In this document: positions 17,814 through 26,490 of the stretch, piece by piece | Position numbering within the stretch: the first letter of the stretch is position 1 | Layout: each line of letters begins with the position of its first letter | Assembly: GCA_964368625.1 (NCBI GenBank) | Contig: CAYJBH010000006.1 | Location: 35,437 to 99,436, forward strand | DNA: 64,000 nt | Direction of reading: 5' to 3' | Source of the DNA: CAYJBH01 sp964368625 | GTDB taxonomy: Bacteria; Bacillota; Clostridia; Oscillospirales; Ruminococcaceae | Translations under genes and position numbers: made by a program | The notes under the pieces: generated by a model | Told to the model about the DNA's origin: nothing | The model's database searches: none | Seen by the model: only the letters and a program-made list of their open reading frames with translations

Positions 17814-18444
17814 TATTCACCAATATCTGTTTAAATGTACATATTAAAGCCACAACCATGGCCGGAATAAGCGCTAAAAAATATATAGTTGCTCCACTAA
17901 ACCTAAAAAAATCTATTAAGCTTCTTTCAGGGTTAACTATAACCCCATTAAACACCCCCAGAACCGTTACATAGCTAGCAGGATCTAGCCTAATCGATGT
18001 TACCTTTTTAAGGCCAAAATCAAAAACAACCCCTTCGGAATCCTTATATCCAAACACCCTGTTTGCAACCGAATATTCCGGTTCGTTCTCGGTAGTATAA
18101 TAGGCGGCAAGCTCACCTGTTTCCTCTTCTAGATACATTTTTAGTTCTACCGAACTTATGAGCTGTTCTTTTTCCGGCAAATGTATCTGAGGGTCTACTG
18201 AAAATGAAAACATCTTTCCATCGTCGGTAGGAATAATCTCCCACATAACCACATCATCAAAAGTTAATGTTTCACTTTGAAGTAATCCTGTTGCGCGCAA
18301 AATTCTATCGGTTGCAAACGAAATTAAAACAAACATAACCAAGGCAACCACAGCTATTATATAGCATAAGGCAAATAATTTTTTAACCTCAACGGTTTTA
18401 ATAAAGTTTATAGCTTTATCTCTCACGATCTTTAAAGAACTCAT
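17794..18444 (-). CDS. Two-TM membrane protein of unknown function
   Basis: 216 residues with a hydrophobic segment at about 24-46 and another at about 185-207, separated by an extracytoplasmic domain of some 135 residues that is rich in beta-type sequence and holds no cysteine. It overlaps both neighbours (4 bp with the GtrA-HAD gene, 20 bp with legC). I recognise no family. The layout resembles small accessory proteins of surface-glycan export or O-antigen modification operons, but that is inference from the neighbours only. Confidence 0.6.
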   Translation of the reverse strand: MSSLKIVRDKAINFIKTVEVKKLFALCYIIAVVALVMFVLISFATDRILRATGLLQSETLTFDDVVMWEIIPTDDGKMFSFSVDPQIHLPEKEQLISSVELKMYLEEETGELAAYYTTENEPEYSVANRVFGYKDSEGVVFDFGLKKVTSIRLDPASYVTVLGVFNGVIVNPERSLIDFFRFSGATIYFLALIPAMVVALICTFKQILVNNEVSTS

Positions 18445-19511
18445 ATCCCAAGTTTATCCCCAATACCCCTAGTATCGTTAACGAAGGTAACACCATCAAG
18501 TCTTCTTATCTCTTCATCGGTAAATCCATATCCATAGGTAACACCAATAAAACTGCAACCTATTTTTCTTGATGCATCGTAATCCATATAACTATCTCCA
18601 ACAATATAAGTATTCTCAGCTTCAAAGCCGACATTACTTATAGCATCATTCATTACCTTTTCTTTTGATAAGGTACATTCGGTATTATTTCCTATTATCG
18701 TATCGAAGTAATGCCCTAACCCTTTATTATCAAGCAGTTCAAGCAATGCTACCTCTGTTTTCAAACTCGCGATCGCTAACTTAAACCCTGACCTTTTTAA
18801 TTTAATAATAAGCTGCTCTATCCCAGGATAAGGGGTACACTCAAATATCCCAAACTGCTGATAATGCGTACGGTATTCCATAACAATTTTTTTCAATCTG
18901 CTCTCGGTTATGTTATACTTTTCTTTTAAAACTATATAGCTTGGTGAGCCAGCTATCATTTTGTTTTTCAGATCTTCGTCAGGCTTTCCAAGGCCGTTGT
19001 AAACCAAAACCGATTCTATAGAAGAGCAGATGCCGGGGTCGGTTGCAAAAAGAGTTCCATCTAAATCGAAGATAACAAGCTTTTTTTCCCTCTTTCCAAT
19101 TGCCCAAAATCTCATGGCAAAAAAGTTAAACGGAATGGTAAAAATCAGCATAATAATCGGCGCAATATATTCTGAAACATTAAGGTAATCGATAAGAACA
19201 ATAAGGCCTAAAGAGGTTGCGGCAAATGAAATTCCATAAACTATGTATGTTTTTATCATAGCCGAGCCTTTTGCCCTAACCGAAAAAACAAATTTTGCAT
19301 TTAATAGATAGGATATAAACACTCCTATCCCCCATGCAATTGCATTAGCCACAAGATAATGTACGCCAAGATATACCTGGGTGGAGTAAAGCATATAGTT
19401 CAAGCCAGTATTAAAAACCCCAACCATAGCAAACTTTATAAATTGAACTATGAACCGGTAAATCTCTGAAACTGTAAAGCCGGCTATTTTTTCTTCTTCA
19501 TTTCTATTCAA
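18441..19511 (-). CDS. GtrA-family membrane domain fused to a HAD phosphatase
   Basis: 356 residues. Residues about 20-140 hold four TM helices of the GtrA family (FAMVGVFNTGLNYMLY; NAKFVF), proteins linked to flipping polyprenyl-phosphate-linked sugars. From 144 a complete HAD hydrolase follows: motif I FDLDGT (D149, D151), a cap domain, motif II ASLKTE, a Lys near 290 and motif III VGDSYMDYDAS, close to phosphoglycolate-phosphatase-type HADs. The frame is continuous with no stop at the join, so the fusion appears real. It overlaps the RDD gene and the two-TM gene by 4 bp each. The HAD part should face the cytoplasm. Confidence 0.8.
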   Translation of the reverse strand: MNRNEEEKIAGFTVSEIYRFIVQFIKFAMVGVFNTGLNYMLYSTQVYLGVHYLVANAIAWGIGVFISYLLNAKFVFSVRAKGSAMIKTYIVYGISFAATSLGLIVLIDYLNVSEYIAPIIMLIFTIPFNFFAMRFWAIGKREKKLVIFDLDGTLFATDPGICSSIESVLVYNGLGKPDEDLKNKMIAGSPSYIVLKEKYNITESRLKKIVMEYRTHYQQFGIFECTPYPGIEQLIIKLKRSGFKLAIASLKTEVALLELLDNKGLGHYFDTIIGNNTECTLSKEKVMNDAISNVGFEAENTYIVGDSYMDYDASRKIGCSFIGVTYGYGFTDEEIRRLDGVTFVNDTRGIGDKLGI

Positions 19512-19960
19512 ATCGTATTCCTTGCATACATATTAATATAGACAACCCTTGTATCACATAGCAGATCAGCAAAGGTACAGTGCTCCTTATCTGCAGCCAT
19601 AAAAAGGTATCCTAAAAACATAAAGCTTGTTAAAAAGCGACCTATGGTTTCACGATATAAAATGTTAATAAAGCTCGGTTTTAAAGAGCAGTCTAACACC
19701 TTTAACCGGAACAGTTTTTTCCCAAGAGTTGCTCCGTATTTATAGGTAAAGAAGGTAAAGTATAAAGACCCAATTGCAAAGTAAACAATATCTAATGGAT
19801 TATAGGTAAAAAACACCGGGGTATTATATATCTCGCTAAAGGCAAAGCCAAACGGTGAGACTACAAGCCTTAACAACATAACAATTATTCCGTCAACCGT
19901 AAAGGCCGCTAGCCTAACCCAAAAACCAGCAGTTATACTTGGGTTAATTTTGTAGGACAT
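19508..19960 (-). CDS. RDD-family membrane protein
   Basis: 150 residues from the ATG at 19960, 7 nt after GGAG; the ATG sits inside the end of sppA. Three or four TM segments are seen, beginning with the family pattern GFWVRLAAFTVDGIIVMLL (R and D conserved) and including GATLGKKLFRLKV. RDD proteins are of unknown or mixed function, some linked to ion exchange. Co-transcribed with sppA and the GtrA-HAD gene. Confidence 0.8.
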   Translation of the reverse strand: MSYKINPSITAGFWVRLAAFTVDGIIVMLLRLVVSPFGFAFSEIYNTPVFFTYNPLDIVYFAIGSLYFTFFTYKYGATLGKKLFRLKVLDCSLKPSFINILYRETIGRFLTSFMFLGYLFMAADKEHCTFADLLCDTRVVYINMYARNTI

Positions 19961-20909
19961 AATAGAACTCCACCGGGTTAGAATCTTCAACAACCTCCAA
20001 CAAAGTTTGATTATCGCTTTTTGGAATAATTGAGGTTACAGAGGCAAAAAAGGTATCAAAAAAAGATATATCTGCTGATAATGGATAATGTTTAACCCCA
20101 TAACCTGTATCGGCTTGTATCAAAGATAACGCATCATCATAATCACCAATAACATCTACAAGGCTCTCGTCATAAGCCTGCTGGGCTGTATACAGCCTAC
20201 CATCAGCAAGAATTTTAACCGCTGAAATCGACATGCCGCGTCCCGCAGCTATAATATCAACAAACTGATTGTAGTATTCATCAACCATAGCCTCATATAT
20301 ATCATCCTCTTCGCTTCTATCCTCTTCAGCAACCGAAGCCTTAAATGGACCTGAGGCATATTCACGAGTTTCTATTCCAAGCTTTTCGTAAAGGCCGCTG
20401 TAATCGGTAAAACTAAACACCACGCCCAGCGAGCCGGTTAGCCCATTTCTGTTACATATAATGGTATCTGCAGCACAGGCGATGTAATAACCACCCGACG
20501 CTGCCATACTATGCATATATGCATATACCGGTCTACCCGTGATCTCTTTATATTCCATTAACGCAAGATATACTTCATCACTCTCTAAAACACCTCCACC
20601 GGGGGTATCTAGATATAACATAATCCCTTTATTTGATGAACTCTCTGCTAGCTCGTTTATCTGGTTTACGGTTGGTTTATGCCTGTATTCTCCGTTTAAA
20701 ATACTACCAACATCCTCTCCCAGATCCTGAATTGTTCCATTAACATAAATGAGTGCTACATCATTACCATAAACATTAACATCTTCTAATATATCTGCTG
20801 CACTAAATAAGTTTTCGTTTAACCTAATTGCGGCCGTTACGCCACCAATCCCGGTTACAAGCACCAGTAATGCAGCAACAACTATTCCAACAATTTTCTT
20901 TGTTTCCAT
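19944..20909 (-). CDS. sppA: Signal peptide peptidase SppA, S49 serine protease
   Basis: 321 residues with an N-terminal TM anchor (7-29) and a single S49 domain, the short form seen in Gram-positives. The nucleophile is S138 in MAASGGYY and the general base is K190 in GPFKAS; the block GLTGSLGVV near 156 is conserved. It degrades cleaved signal peptides at the outer face of the membrane. The ribosome site GAGGGG is about 13 nt before the start, a little far. Confidence 0.9.
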   Translation of the reverse strand: METKKIVGIVVAALLVLVTGIGGVTAAIRLNENLFSAADILEDVNVYGNDVALIYVNGTIQDLGEDVGSILNGEYRHKPTVNQINELAESSSNKGIMLYLDTPGGGVLESDEVYLALMEYKEITGRPVYAYMHSMAASGGYYIACAADTIICNRNGLTGSLGVVFSFTDYSGLYEKLGIETREYASGPFKASVAEEDRSEEDDIYEAMVDEYYNQFVDIIAAGRGMSISAVKILADGRLYTAQQAYDESLVDVIGDYDDALSLIQADTGYGVKHYPLSADISFFDTFFASVTSIIPKSDNQTLLEVVEDSNPVEFYYVLQN

Positions 20910-20976
20910 TAATTTAATTTAACCCCTCTAATTTTCGCCTTTTACAACAACATCCTAGCATTAATTGCTACCAAAA

Positions 20977-22188
20977 CTATTTTTTTAATAGGCGAATTAC
21001 TTTTTTACGCGATGCCTTTTCTATATGATTTGCAGTTGCAATGGTATAAACATTCAACATGCGATCACAAAACACCTCTTCATTATAAACCCTACTACTC
21101 TCGGTAACACTTTGTCTTAAAGCTATCATTTCCTCATCGCTTTGATTGCTATAAGCATCAACCAATTTGCAAAAATCATCAATCGATTCAAATGAATCTC
21201 CTGTAACACCTTTCATTATCTGGCCGATGTTAAACCTATCCAGCTTTTGAAAAACATATAGTCCTGCTGCGGTGGCCTCATATATAGTAATAGAGTTGGT
21301 TTCAGAAGTTGACGCAGTACAAAAAATATCGGCTGCATTATAGTATGTGCTAACATTTTTATATTCCACCCTACCTATAAAGCTAACCCTGTCTGCAACT
21401 TCTGTGGCATTAGCGTGTTCTTTAAGCGCAGCCATCTCCGGGCCATCGCCTATTACTATAAGCTTAAACCTAGGTTTGTTTCTACAGGCTTTTGCAAAGC
21501 AATCAATAAGCTTATCAATACTCTTTTCGTATCCTAGCCGGCCAACAAAGATAATGGCAATATCATCATCTTTTAGCCCCATGTGTTTTCTAGCTGCATC
21601 AACTCCTTCTTTAGGGTTGTTTTCAGGTAAAAAATCACGTGTAGCGGCTGTATTCGGTATTAGATTAACATGACGATTAACTCCGAAATGTTGCAAATAT
21701 CGAACAACCTTATCTGATGGCACCGTTATCTCGGTTGCCCTGTATGCAAGATCCTTGAGATATCGATGAGCAACAGTTTTCACCAGCTTTTCCATCCGCT
21801 TTGGAACAACATAACCAAGGTAATCATCATACATTGTATGAAGGGTATAAACCATAGGAACATTTAGCCATTTTGCCGCCTGCATTCCAAGCAAGCCTAT
21901 ACTAAATTCTGTATGAATATGAATTAAGTCCGGCTTGAAATCGGCTATACGTTTAAATGATACAAGGTTTAGCGGATTAGATACGCCATATCCATAAAGT
22001 TTCTTAAGTGGAACGCTTTGGCAATACATAACATCATGCGTTTCCTTTGGCCTTATCTTCTTTGGGCACGCAGCAACTACCAGAACCTCATGCCCCTTGC
22101 GCTCCAGTTCATCTTTAAGAATCTTTACATAGGTTACCACCCCACTAATATAGGGTAGATAAGTCTCGGCAAACATTGCTATTCGCAT
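20977..22188 (-). CDS. Glycosyltransferase family 4, diglucosyl/monoglucosyl-diacylglycerol synthase-like
   Basis: 403 residues from the ATG at 22188; a TTG seven codons upstream is a poorer start. The N-terminal MRIAMFAETYLPYISGVVTY with the acceptor-side loop, and the C-terminal donor domain with IFVGRLGYEKSID and the E(x7)E-type segment near STSETNSITIYEA, are typical of GT4 enzymes that glucosylate diacylglycerol in Firmicutes. Probable donor is UDP-glucose, product a membrane glycolipid that also anchors lipoteichoic acid. Other GT4 substrates are possible. It has its own promoter upstream. Confidence 0.82.
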   Translation of the reverse strand: MRIAMFAETYLPYISGVVTYVKILKDELERKGHEVLVVAACPKKIRPKETHDVMYCQSVPLKKLYGYGVSNPLNLVSFKRIADFKPDLIHIHTEFSIGLLGMQAAKWLNVPMVYTLHTMYDDYLGYVVPKRMEKLVKTVAHRYLKDLAYRATEITVPSDKVVRYLQHFGVNRHVNLIPNTAATRDFLPENNPKEGVDAARKHMGLKDDDIAIIFVGRLGYEKSIDKLIDCFAKACRNKPRFKLIVIGDGPEMAALKEHANATEVADRVSFIGRVEYKNVSTYYNAADIFCTASTSETNSITIYEATAAGLYVFQKLDRFNIGQIMKGVTGDSFESIDDFCKLVDAYSNQSDEEMIALRQSVTESSRVYNEEVFCDRMLNVYTIATANHIEKASRKKVIRLLKK

Positions 22189-22238
22189 AAAGATAATTAC
22201 TCCACTCAAAATAAATTCTATTAATTCACAGCTTTTAT

Positions 22239-22267
22239 ATTATACTACATTTATAAAAAAAAGTAAA
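22239..22267 (-). promoter_or_regulatory. Sigma-A promoter of the GT4 gene
   Basis: Minus strand TTTACT (22267-22262), 17-bp spacer, TATAAT (22244-22239), leading into the GT4 gene and probably not beyond. Confidence 0.65.
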
Positions 22268-22369
22268 CCCCAACTATATTTTGCATTGGCTAGCTAAATT
22301 ATGCATACCCCCCTAAAAACAGATACCTCGCTACCGCATAAAATATGAATGGATTTAGACTAATAGCTG

Positions 22370-22398
22370 TTGCAAAAATGGCCCATTTTTGTTACAAT
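22370..22398 (+). promoter_or_regulatory. Sigma-A promoter of the hprK operon
   Basis: TTGCAA (22370-22375), 17-bp spacer, TACAAT (22393-22398), about 30 bp before the hprK start, which carries AAAGGAGA at ideal spacing. Confidence 0.75.
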
Positions 22399-22427
22399 GA
22401 TATAAAGAAGCAGTAAAGGAGAAAATC

Positions 22428-23348
22428 ATGGCTCAGTTTACAGTAGCGCTTGAAAAAATAATTAACACTATACACCTAGAGGTTATATATCTTCCAAAGC
22501 CTGCCGAAGAGATTAAGGTTGGTACTTTAGACGTTAACCGCCCCGGCCTTCTATTAGCCGGATTCGATGCATATTTTGACCCCACACGAATACAGATATT
22601 AGGATTAGCTGAATTTGCCTATCTTAACAACCTATCCAAGGCAAAGCGCAAACAACAGATAGAATTTTTATTTGCGGCATGCCCAATTGCAGTTGTTGTT
22701 TCTCGCAACTTAGAGATAGACAGCGTTCTGCGTTCTGCTGCAAAAAAAACAAAAACCCCTCTTCTGCGATCTAAGGAAAATACATCCGAGCTTTCATCCT
22801 CCATCATATCGGTACTTGCTGTAGAGTTAGCTCCGAGAATTACCCGTCATGGAGTATTGGTTGAGGTTTACGGCGAGGGAATATTGATGCTTGGTGATTC
22901 CGGAGTTGGTAAGAGCGAAACCGCCATCGAGCTTGTTAAGCGCGGTCATCGACTTATAGCTGACGACGCGGTAGAGCTTCGTCGCGTTTCTAACCGCACC
23001 ATAGTTGGTCGATCACCTGAGAACATTCGTCATTTTGTTGAGATGCGTGGTGTTGGTATAATAAATGTTGCAAGGGTATTTGGTTTTGGAGCTGTTAAAG
23101 AGACTGAAAAGATCGATCTAGTGGCAGAACTTGAGACATGGGAACAGGGAAAACATTATTCTCAAACCGGCATTGAATCACAATTTGTTGATATTCTCGG
23201 CATATCGGTTCCAAGCTGTTTAATCCCAATACGTCCCGGCCGTAATCTTGCCGTTATCTTAGAGGCTGCAGCGATTAACAACCGTCAAAAGAAGATGGGT
23301 TATAATGCCGCAAAGGAACTTTTTGCAAACATGGGAATTGAGGAGTAG
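22428..23348 (+). CDS. hprK: HPr kinase/phosphorylase
   Basis: 306 residues. The N-terminal domain spans about 1-130; H141 in HGVLVEV and the Walker A GDSGVGKSE (156-164) follow, then the K3/HPrK signature VEMRGVGIINV near 204. It phosphorylates or dephosphorylates Ser46 of HPr in answer to fructose-1,6-bisphosphate, Pi and ATP, and so sets carbon catabolite repression in low-GC Gram-positives. First gene of a six-gene operon; the PHP gene starts directly after its stop. Confidence 0.95.
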   Translation: MAQFTVALEKIINTIHLEVIYLPKPAEEIKVGTLDVNRPGLLLAGFDAYFDPTRIQILGLAEFAYLNNLSKAKRKQQIEFLFAACPIAVVVSRNLEIDSVLRSAAKKTKTPLLRSKENTSELSSSIISVLAVELAPRITRHGVLVEVYGEGILMLGDSGVGKSETAIELVKRGHRLIADDAVELRRVSNRTIVGRSPENIRHFVEMRGVGIINVARVFGFGAVKETEKIDLVAELETWEQGKHYSQTGIESQFVDILGISVPSCLIPIRPGRNLAVILEAAAINNRQKKMGYNAAKELFANMGIEE

Positions 23349-24104
23349 ATGAACATAATCGCAGACCTGCACAACCATACTCTTGTATCTAGCCACGCTC
23401 TAAACAGTATAACCGAGATGGCAAAAAGAGGAGCTGAACTTAACCTTTTTGCCATGGCAATTACCGACCATGGTCCGGAGCTTGAGGATGGTGCGCATCC
23501 TTGGTATTTTTGGATGCTAAAAAACCTCCCGGATGTTATGGAGGGTATATTTGTTATTAAAGGTATCGAGGCCAATGTTACCGGCATCGACGGCTCTATG
23601 GACAGCGATGAGTTTAACCGCGATAAATGCGTTGATTTTACCATAGCATCAATTCATGGAGACTTTTTTTCATCCCTCGATAGGGATGCCGCTACCGAAC
23701 TTTGGTTAAATATTGCAAAGAGAAAACATGTAGATATGATTGGTCACTCAGAGGAATCGAGATATGCCTACGACTACGAACGAGTAACAAAGGCTTTTAC
23801 CGACAATAATAAGGTGGTAGAACTTAATGTTAACTCTGCAACGGTGCGCCCTGGCAACGAAGAAAACTTTAAAAATCTTATTCTTGCCTGCAAAAAAAAC
23901 TCAACCTCAGTTTCCATCAACAGCGACGCACATTCAATCTACAATATTGGTAGCTATGAAAGGATAATTAAACAGCTGGATGAGCTTGATTTCCCCGAAG
24001 ATCTGGTTGTTAATTCTTCAAAAGATCGATTACTAAATATGTTTAAAACACATAATTATGATCTGTATCAGCGTATGATGGAGTATGACGCCGCATATAT
24101 CTAA
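23349..24104 (+). CDS. PHP-domain phosphatase, YcdX-like
   Basis: 251 residues starting at the base after the hprK stop, with GAGGAG as ribosome site inside the hprK end. Metal ligands of the PHP fold are present: ADLHNHTLVS (H8, H10), TDHG near 36, KGIEANV near 74, IASIHG, and SDAH near 192. It is probably a trinuclear-metal phosphoesterase. Its substrate is unknown. This gene is commonly found between hprK and murB in Clostridia. Confidence 0.88.
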   Translation: MNIIADLHNHTLVSSHALNSITEMAKRGAELNLFAMAITDHGPELEDGAHPWYFWMLKNLPDVMEGIFVIKGIEANVTGIDGSMDSDEFNRDKCVDFTIASIHGDFFSSLDRDAATELWLNIAKRKHVDMIGHSEESRYAYDYERVTKAFTDNNKVVELNVNSATVRPGNEENFKNLILACKKNSTSVSINSDAHSIYNIGSYERIIKQLDELDFPEDLVVNSSKDRLLNMFKTHNYDLYQRMMEYDAAYI

Positions 24105-24116
24105 AATGGAGTAGCA

Positions 24117-25016
24117 ATGAATCTATCTCAAAAGCTAAAAGAAAATTCCATTCCCTTTTCGCTAAACATACCCTGCAAATCTATTTCCACATTTAAAATT
24201 GGTGGTAATGCTGACTACCTAATCGAGCCGCGAAACATCAACGAACTGTTAACCGCCTTAAGCTTAGCAAAGCAGAGCAATACAAAATATATTCTTATCG
24301 GCTGTGCAAGCAATGTTTTATTTTCCGATAACGGCTATCGTGGCGCAGTAATACGGCTAAAGCCCCCCTTTTCCGGAATGGAACTTCTGCCAAATAATCG
24401 TATTAAGGTTTATGCGGGAGAAAAACTCTCCTCACTGTGTAGGTTTGCACTTCAAAATTCGCTTAGTGGCATAGAATTTTGTTATGGAATTCCCGGCTCT
24501 GTTGGTGGCGCTGTATACATGAATGCCGGCGCTTACGGAGGAGAAATTACCGATATTTTTGAATCCTGCGAAGTTATTACCGATAATCTTAGCATAGAAA
24601 CACGAACAAGACAACAGATGGATTTCTCTTACCGACACAGTGTTTTATGCAACAATAACGAGATATTAGTTTCGGTTATATTGAAGTTAACCCCCGGTAA
24701 AAGCAGTGAAATTGAAAGCCGTATGAACGAGCTTTTGCAAAGGCGAGTTGACAAACAGCCTTTAAAGGAACCTAGTGCCGGAAGTACTTTTAAACGGCCG
24801 AGCAACGGCTATGCCTCGGCATTAATCGACGAGTGTGGTTTAAAGGGATATTCCGTTGGTGATGCAATGGTTAGCACTAAACATGCTGGATTCGTTGTTA
24901 ACAACGGTAACGCCAGCTGTAAAGAAGTTATAACTCTCTGTAACGAGGTTCGTAGCGTAGTTTATAACAAAAAAGGTATACTTTTGGAAACGGAAGTTGA
25001 AATCGTGGAGGAATAA
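24117..25016 (+). CDS. murB: UDP-N-acetylenolpyruvoylglucosamine reductase
   Basis: 299 residues, ATG after GGAG. The FAD-binding segments (STFKIGGNADYL near 26, IGCASNVLFSD near 61), the long loop EFCYGIPGSVGGAVYMNAGA and the catalytic AGSTFKRP Ser near 219 are all present, matching the type IIa MurB of about 300 residues. It reduces UDP-GlcNAc-enolpyruvate to UDP-MurNAc in peptidoglycan synthesis. Its stop overlaps the rapZ start (TAATG). Confidence 0.95.
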   Translation: MNLSQKLKENSIPFSLNIPCKSISTFKIGGNADYLIEPRNINELLTALSLAKQSNTKYILIGCASNVLFSDNGYRGAVIRLKPPFSGMELLPNNRIKVYAGEKLSSLCRFALQNSLSGIEFCYGIPGSVGGAVYMNAGAYGGEITDIFESCEVITDNLSIETRTRQQMDFSYRHSVLCNNNEILVSVILKLTPGKSSEIESRMNELLQRRVDKQPLKEPSAGSTFKRPSNGYASALIDECGLKGYSVGDAMVSTKHAGFVVNNGNASCKEVITLCNEVRSVVYNKKGILLETEVEIVEE

Positions 25017-25876
25017 TGCAACAGCTACTACTTGTTACAGGACTTTCTGGCGCCGGTAAATCGCTAGTTATGCGGGCGCTTGAAGATATTCATTATTACT
25101 GTATCGACAACCTACCTGCCGATATGTTATGCGAGCTTATACAGGCAAAGCAGCTAAAAAAAAGATATGCCGATAGACTTGCAATTACAGTTGACATAAG
25201 AAGCGGTGAGGATTTTCAAGGTGTTTTAAACGCCTTAAAGCACAAAACCGACGATCTCGACATAAAAATATTGTTTCTTGATGCCGACGACGGTGTTCTG
25301 GCTAGACGCTATAAAGAGACAAGAAGATGTCATCCGTTAACCATTAAGTATAATCTTTCTATAGATGAAGCCCTTGTCCGTGAACGCAAAATGTTATCTG
25401 AACTATTCAGCATTGCCGATTATATTATTGATACCGGGCTATTAAGCACATCTGCCTTAAAAGAACAGGTGGTTTCTCAATTTTCGCATTCGATACAGGA
25501 AACAATGCCGGTTACCGTTATCTCCTTTGGCTTTAAATACGGGGTACCGCGTGATGCCGATTTGATGTTTGATGTTCGTTGCCTTCCCAACCCATTTTAT
25601 ATCGCAAATCTTAAAGGAAAAACCGGTTTAGATAGCGAGGTTTACGACTATGTTTTTAGCTTCGAAGAGGCAAACGAACTGTTTGCAAAAATTGCCGAAC
25701 TTATAAAGTTCTCTCTTCCTCTTTATCTTAAAGAAGGTAAAAGTCGTTTAACTGTTGCCATCGGTTGTACCGGAGGTAAGCATCGCAGTGTCTCCTTTGC
25801 CAGAAACACCGAAACACTACTCACCGAGCTTGGCTATAATATAGACATGCTACATCGTGATATTCAAAAAAAATAA
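25016..25876 (+). CDS. rapZ: RapZ/YvcJ-family nucleotide-binding protein
   Basis: 286 residues. Walker A GLSGAGKS at 9-16, the Walker B-like LFLDADD near 90, and the C-terminal domain with DVRCLPNPF and GCTGGKHRSV, all family hallmarks. In Bacillus YvcJ binds nucleotides and affects competence; in E. coli RapZ is an RNase adaptor. It overlaps murB and whiA by one base each. Confidence 0.93.
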   Translation: MQQLLLVTGLSGAGKSLVMRALEDIHYYCIDNLPADMLCELIQAKQLKKRYADRLAITVDIRSGEDFQGVLNALKHKTDDLDIKILFLDADDGVLARRYKETRRCHPLTIKYNLSIDEALVRERKMLSELFSIADYIIDTGLLSTSALKEQVVSQFSHSIQETMPVTVISFGFKYGVPRDADLMFDVRCLPNPFYIANLKGKTGLDSEVYDYVFSFEEANELFAKIAELIKFSLPLYLKEGKSRLTVAIGCTGGKHRSVSFARNTETLLTELGYNIDMLHRDIQKK

Positions 25877-26487
25877 TGAGTTTTAATAACACCGTAAAAA
25901 AAGAGATTGAATTATGTTTAAAACGCTCCGTACCGGACGCCGAGCTTGCGGGGCTGTTTTTGTCTTGCGGTTTTATAAGCGACCCCCAAAAAGAATATCG
26001 AATAGAATTTCATACCATTAAGCACACTCCTACGCAGAATCTTTTAACCAAGCTTGCCGGAATGGGTATAGCGGCACATAAAATTGTTCGCGCAGGCAGG
26101 ATGCTGATATGTATAACTGCATCTGAACACATAGAGGATCTTTTAACCATGATGGGGGCACAGCATAGCGCTCTTGAGATGATGAATATTAAGATAGAAA
26201 AAGATGTGCACAACAAGGCAAATCGGATAGCCAACTGTGAGATCGCTAATGCCGACAGAATTGCTAAAACAAATTCGGTGTTACTTCTTTCGGTAGAGTT
26301 GCTAAAATCTTCAGGGATTACGCTACCGTATCAGTTGGAAGAGGCTGCTGACTTTTTATTGCTCCACCCCGAGATGAGCATGGCTGAGATGGCACGAGGC
26401 CTTAACATCAGTAAATCCGGACTTTACCATAGGATGCAAAAGATTAAATCCATGGCAGAGGACATTTCTAAAGGAAAGGACGTATAG
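25876..26487 (+). CDS. whiA: WhiA homologue lacking the WhiA_N domain
   Basis: 203 residues against the usual ~310. The first ten (MSFNNTVKKE) match the start of WhiA, but the sequence then passes straight to the second-half LAGLIDADG-like region: ELAGLFLSCGFISDPQKEYRIEF (22-44), then the block KDVHNKANRIANCE (109-122) and the C-terminal HTH (EMSMAEMARGLNISKSGLYHRM, 166-187). About 100 residues of the N-terminal homing-endonuclease-like domain are missing, with the frame intact and no stop. WhiA binds DNA and affects cell division and sporulation. Position between rapZ and dnaE is as expected. Confidence 0.85.
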   Translation: MSFNNTVKKEIELCLKRSVPDAELAGLFLSCGFISDPQKEYRIEFHTIKHTPTQNLLTKLAGMGIAAHKIVRAGRMLICITASEHIEDLLTMMGAQHSALEMMNIKIEKDVHNKANRIANCEIANADRIAKTNSVLLLSVELLKSSGITLPYQLEEAADFLLLHPEMSMAEMARGLNISKSGLYHRMQKIKSMAEDISKGKDV

Positions 26488-26490
26488 TAG

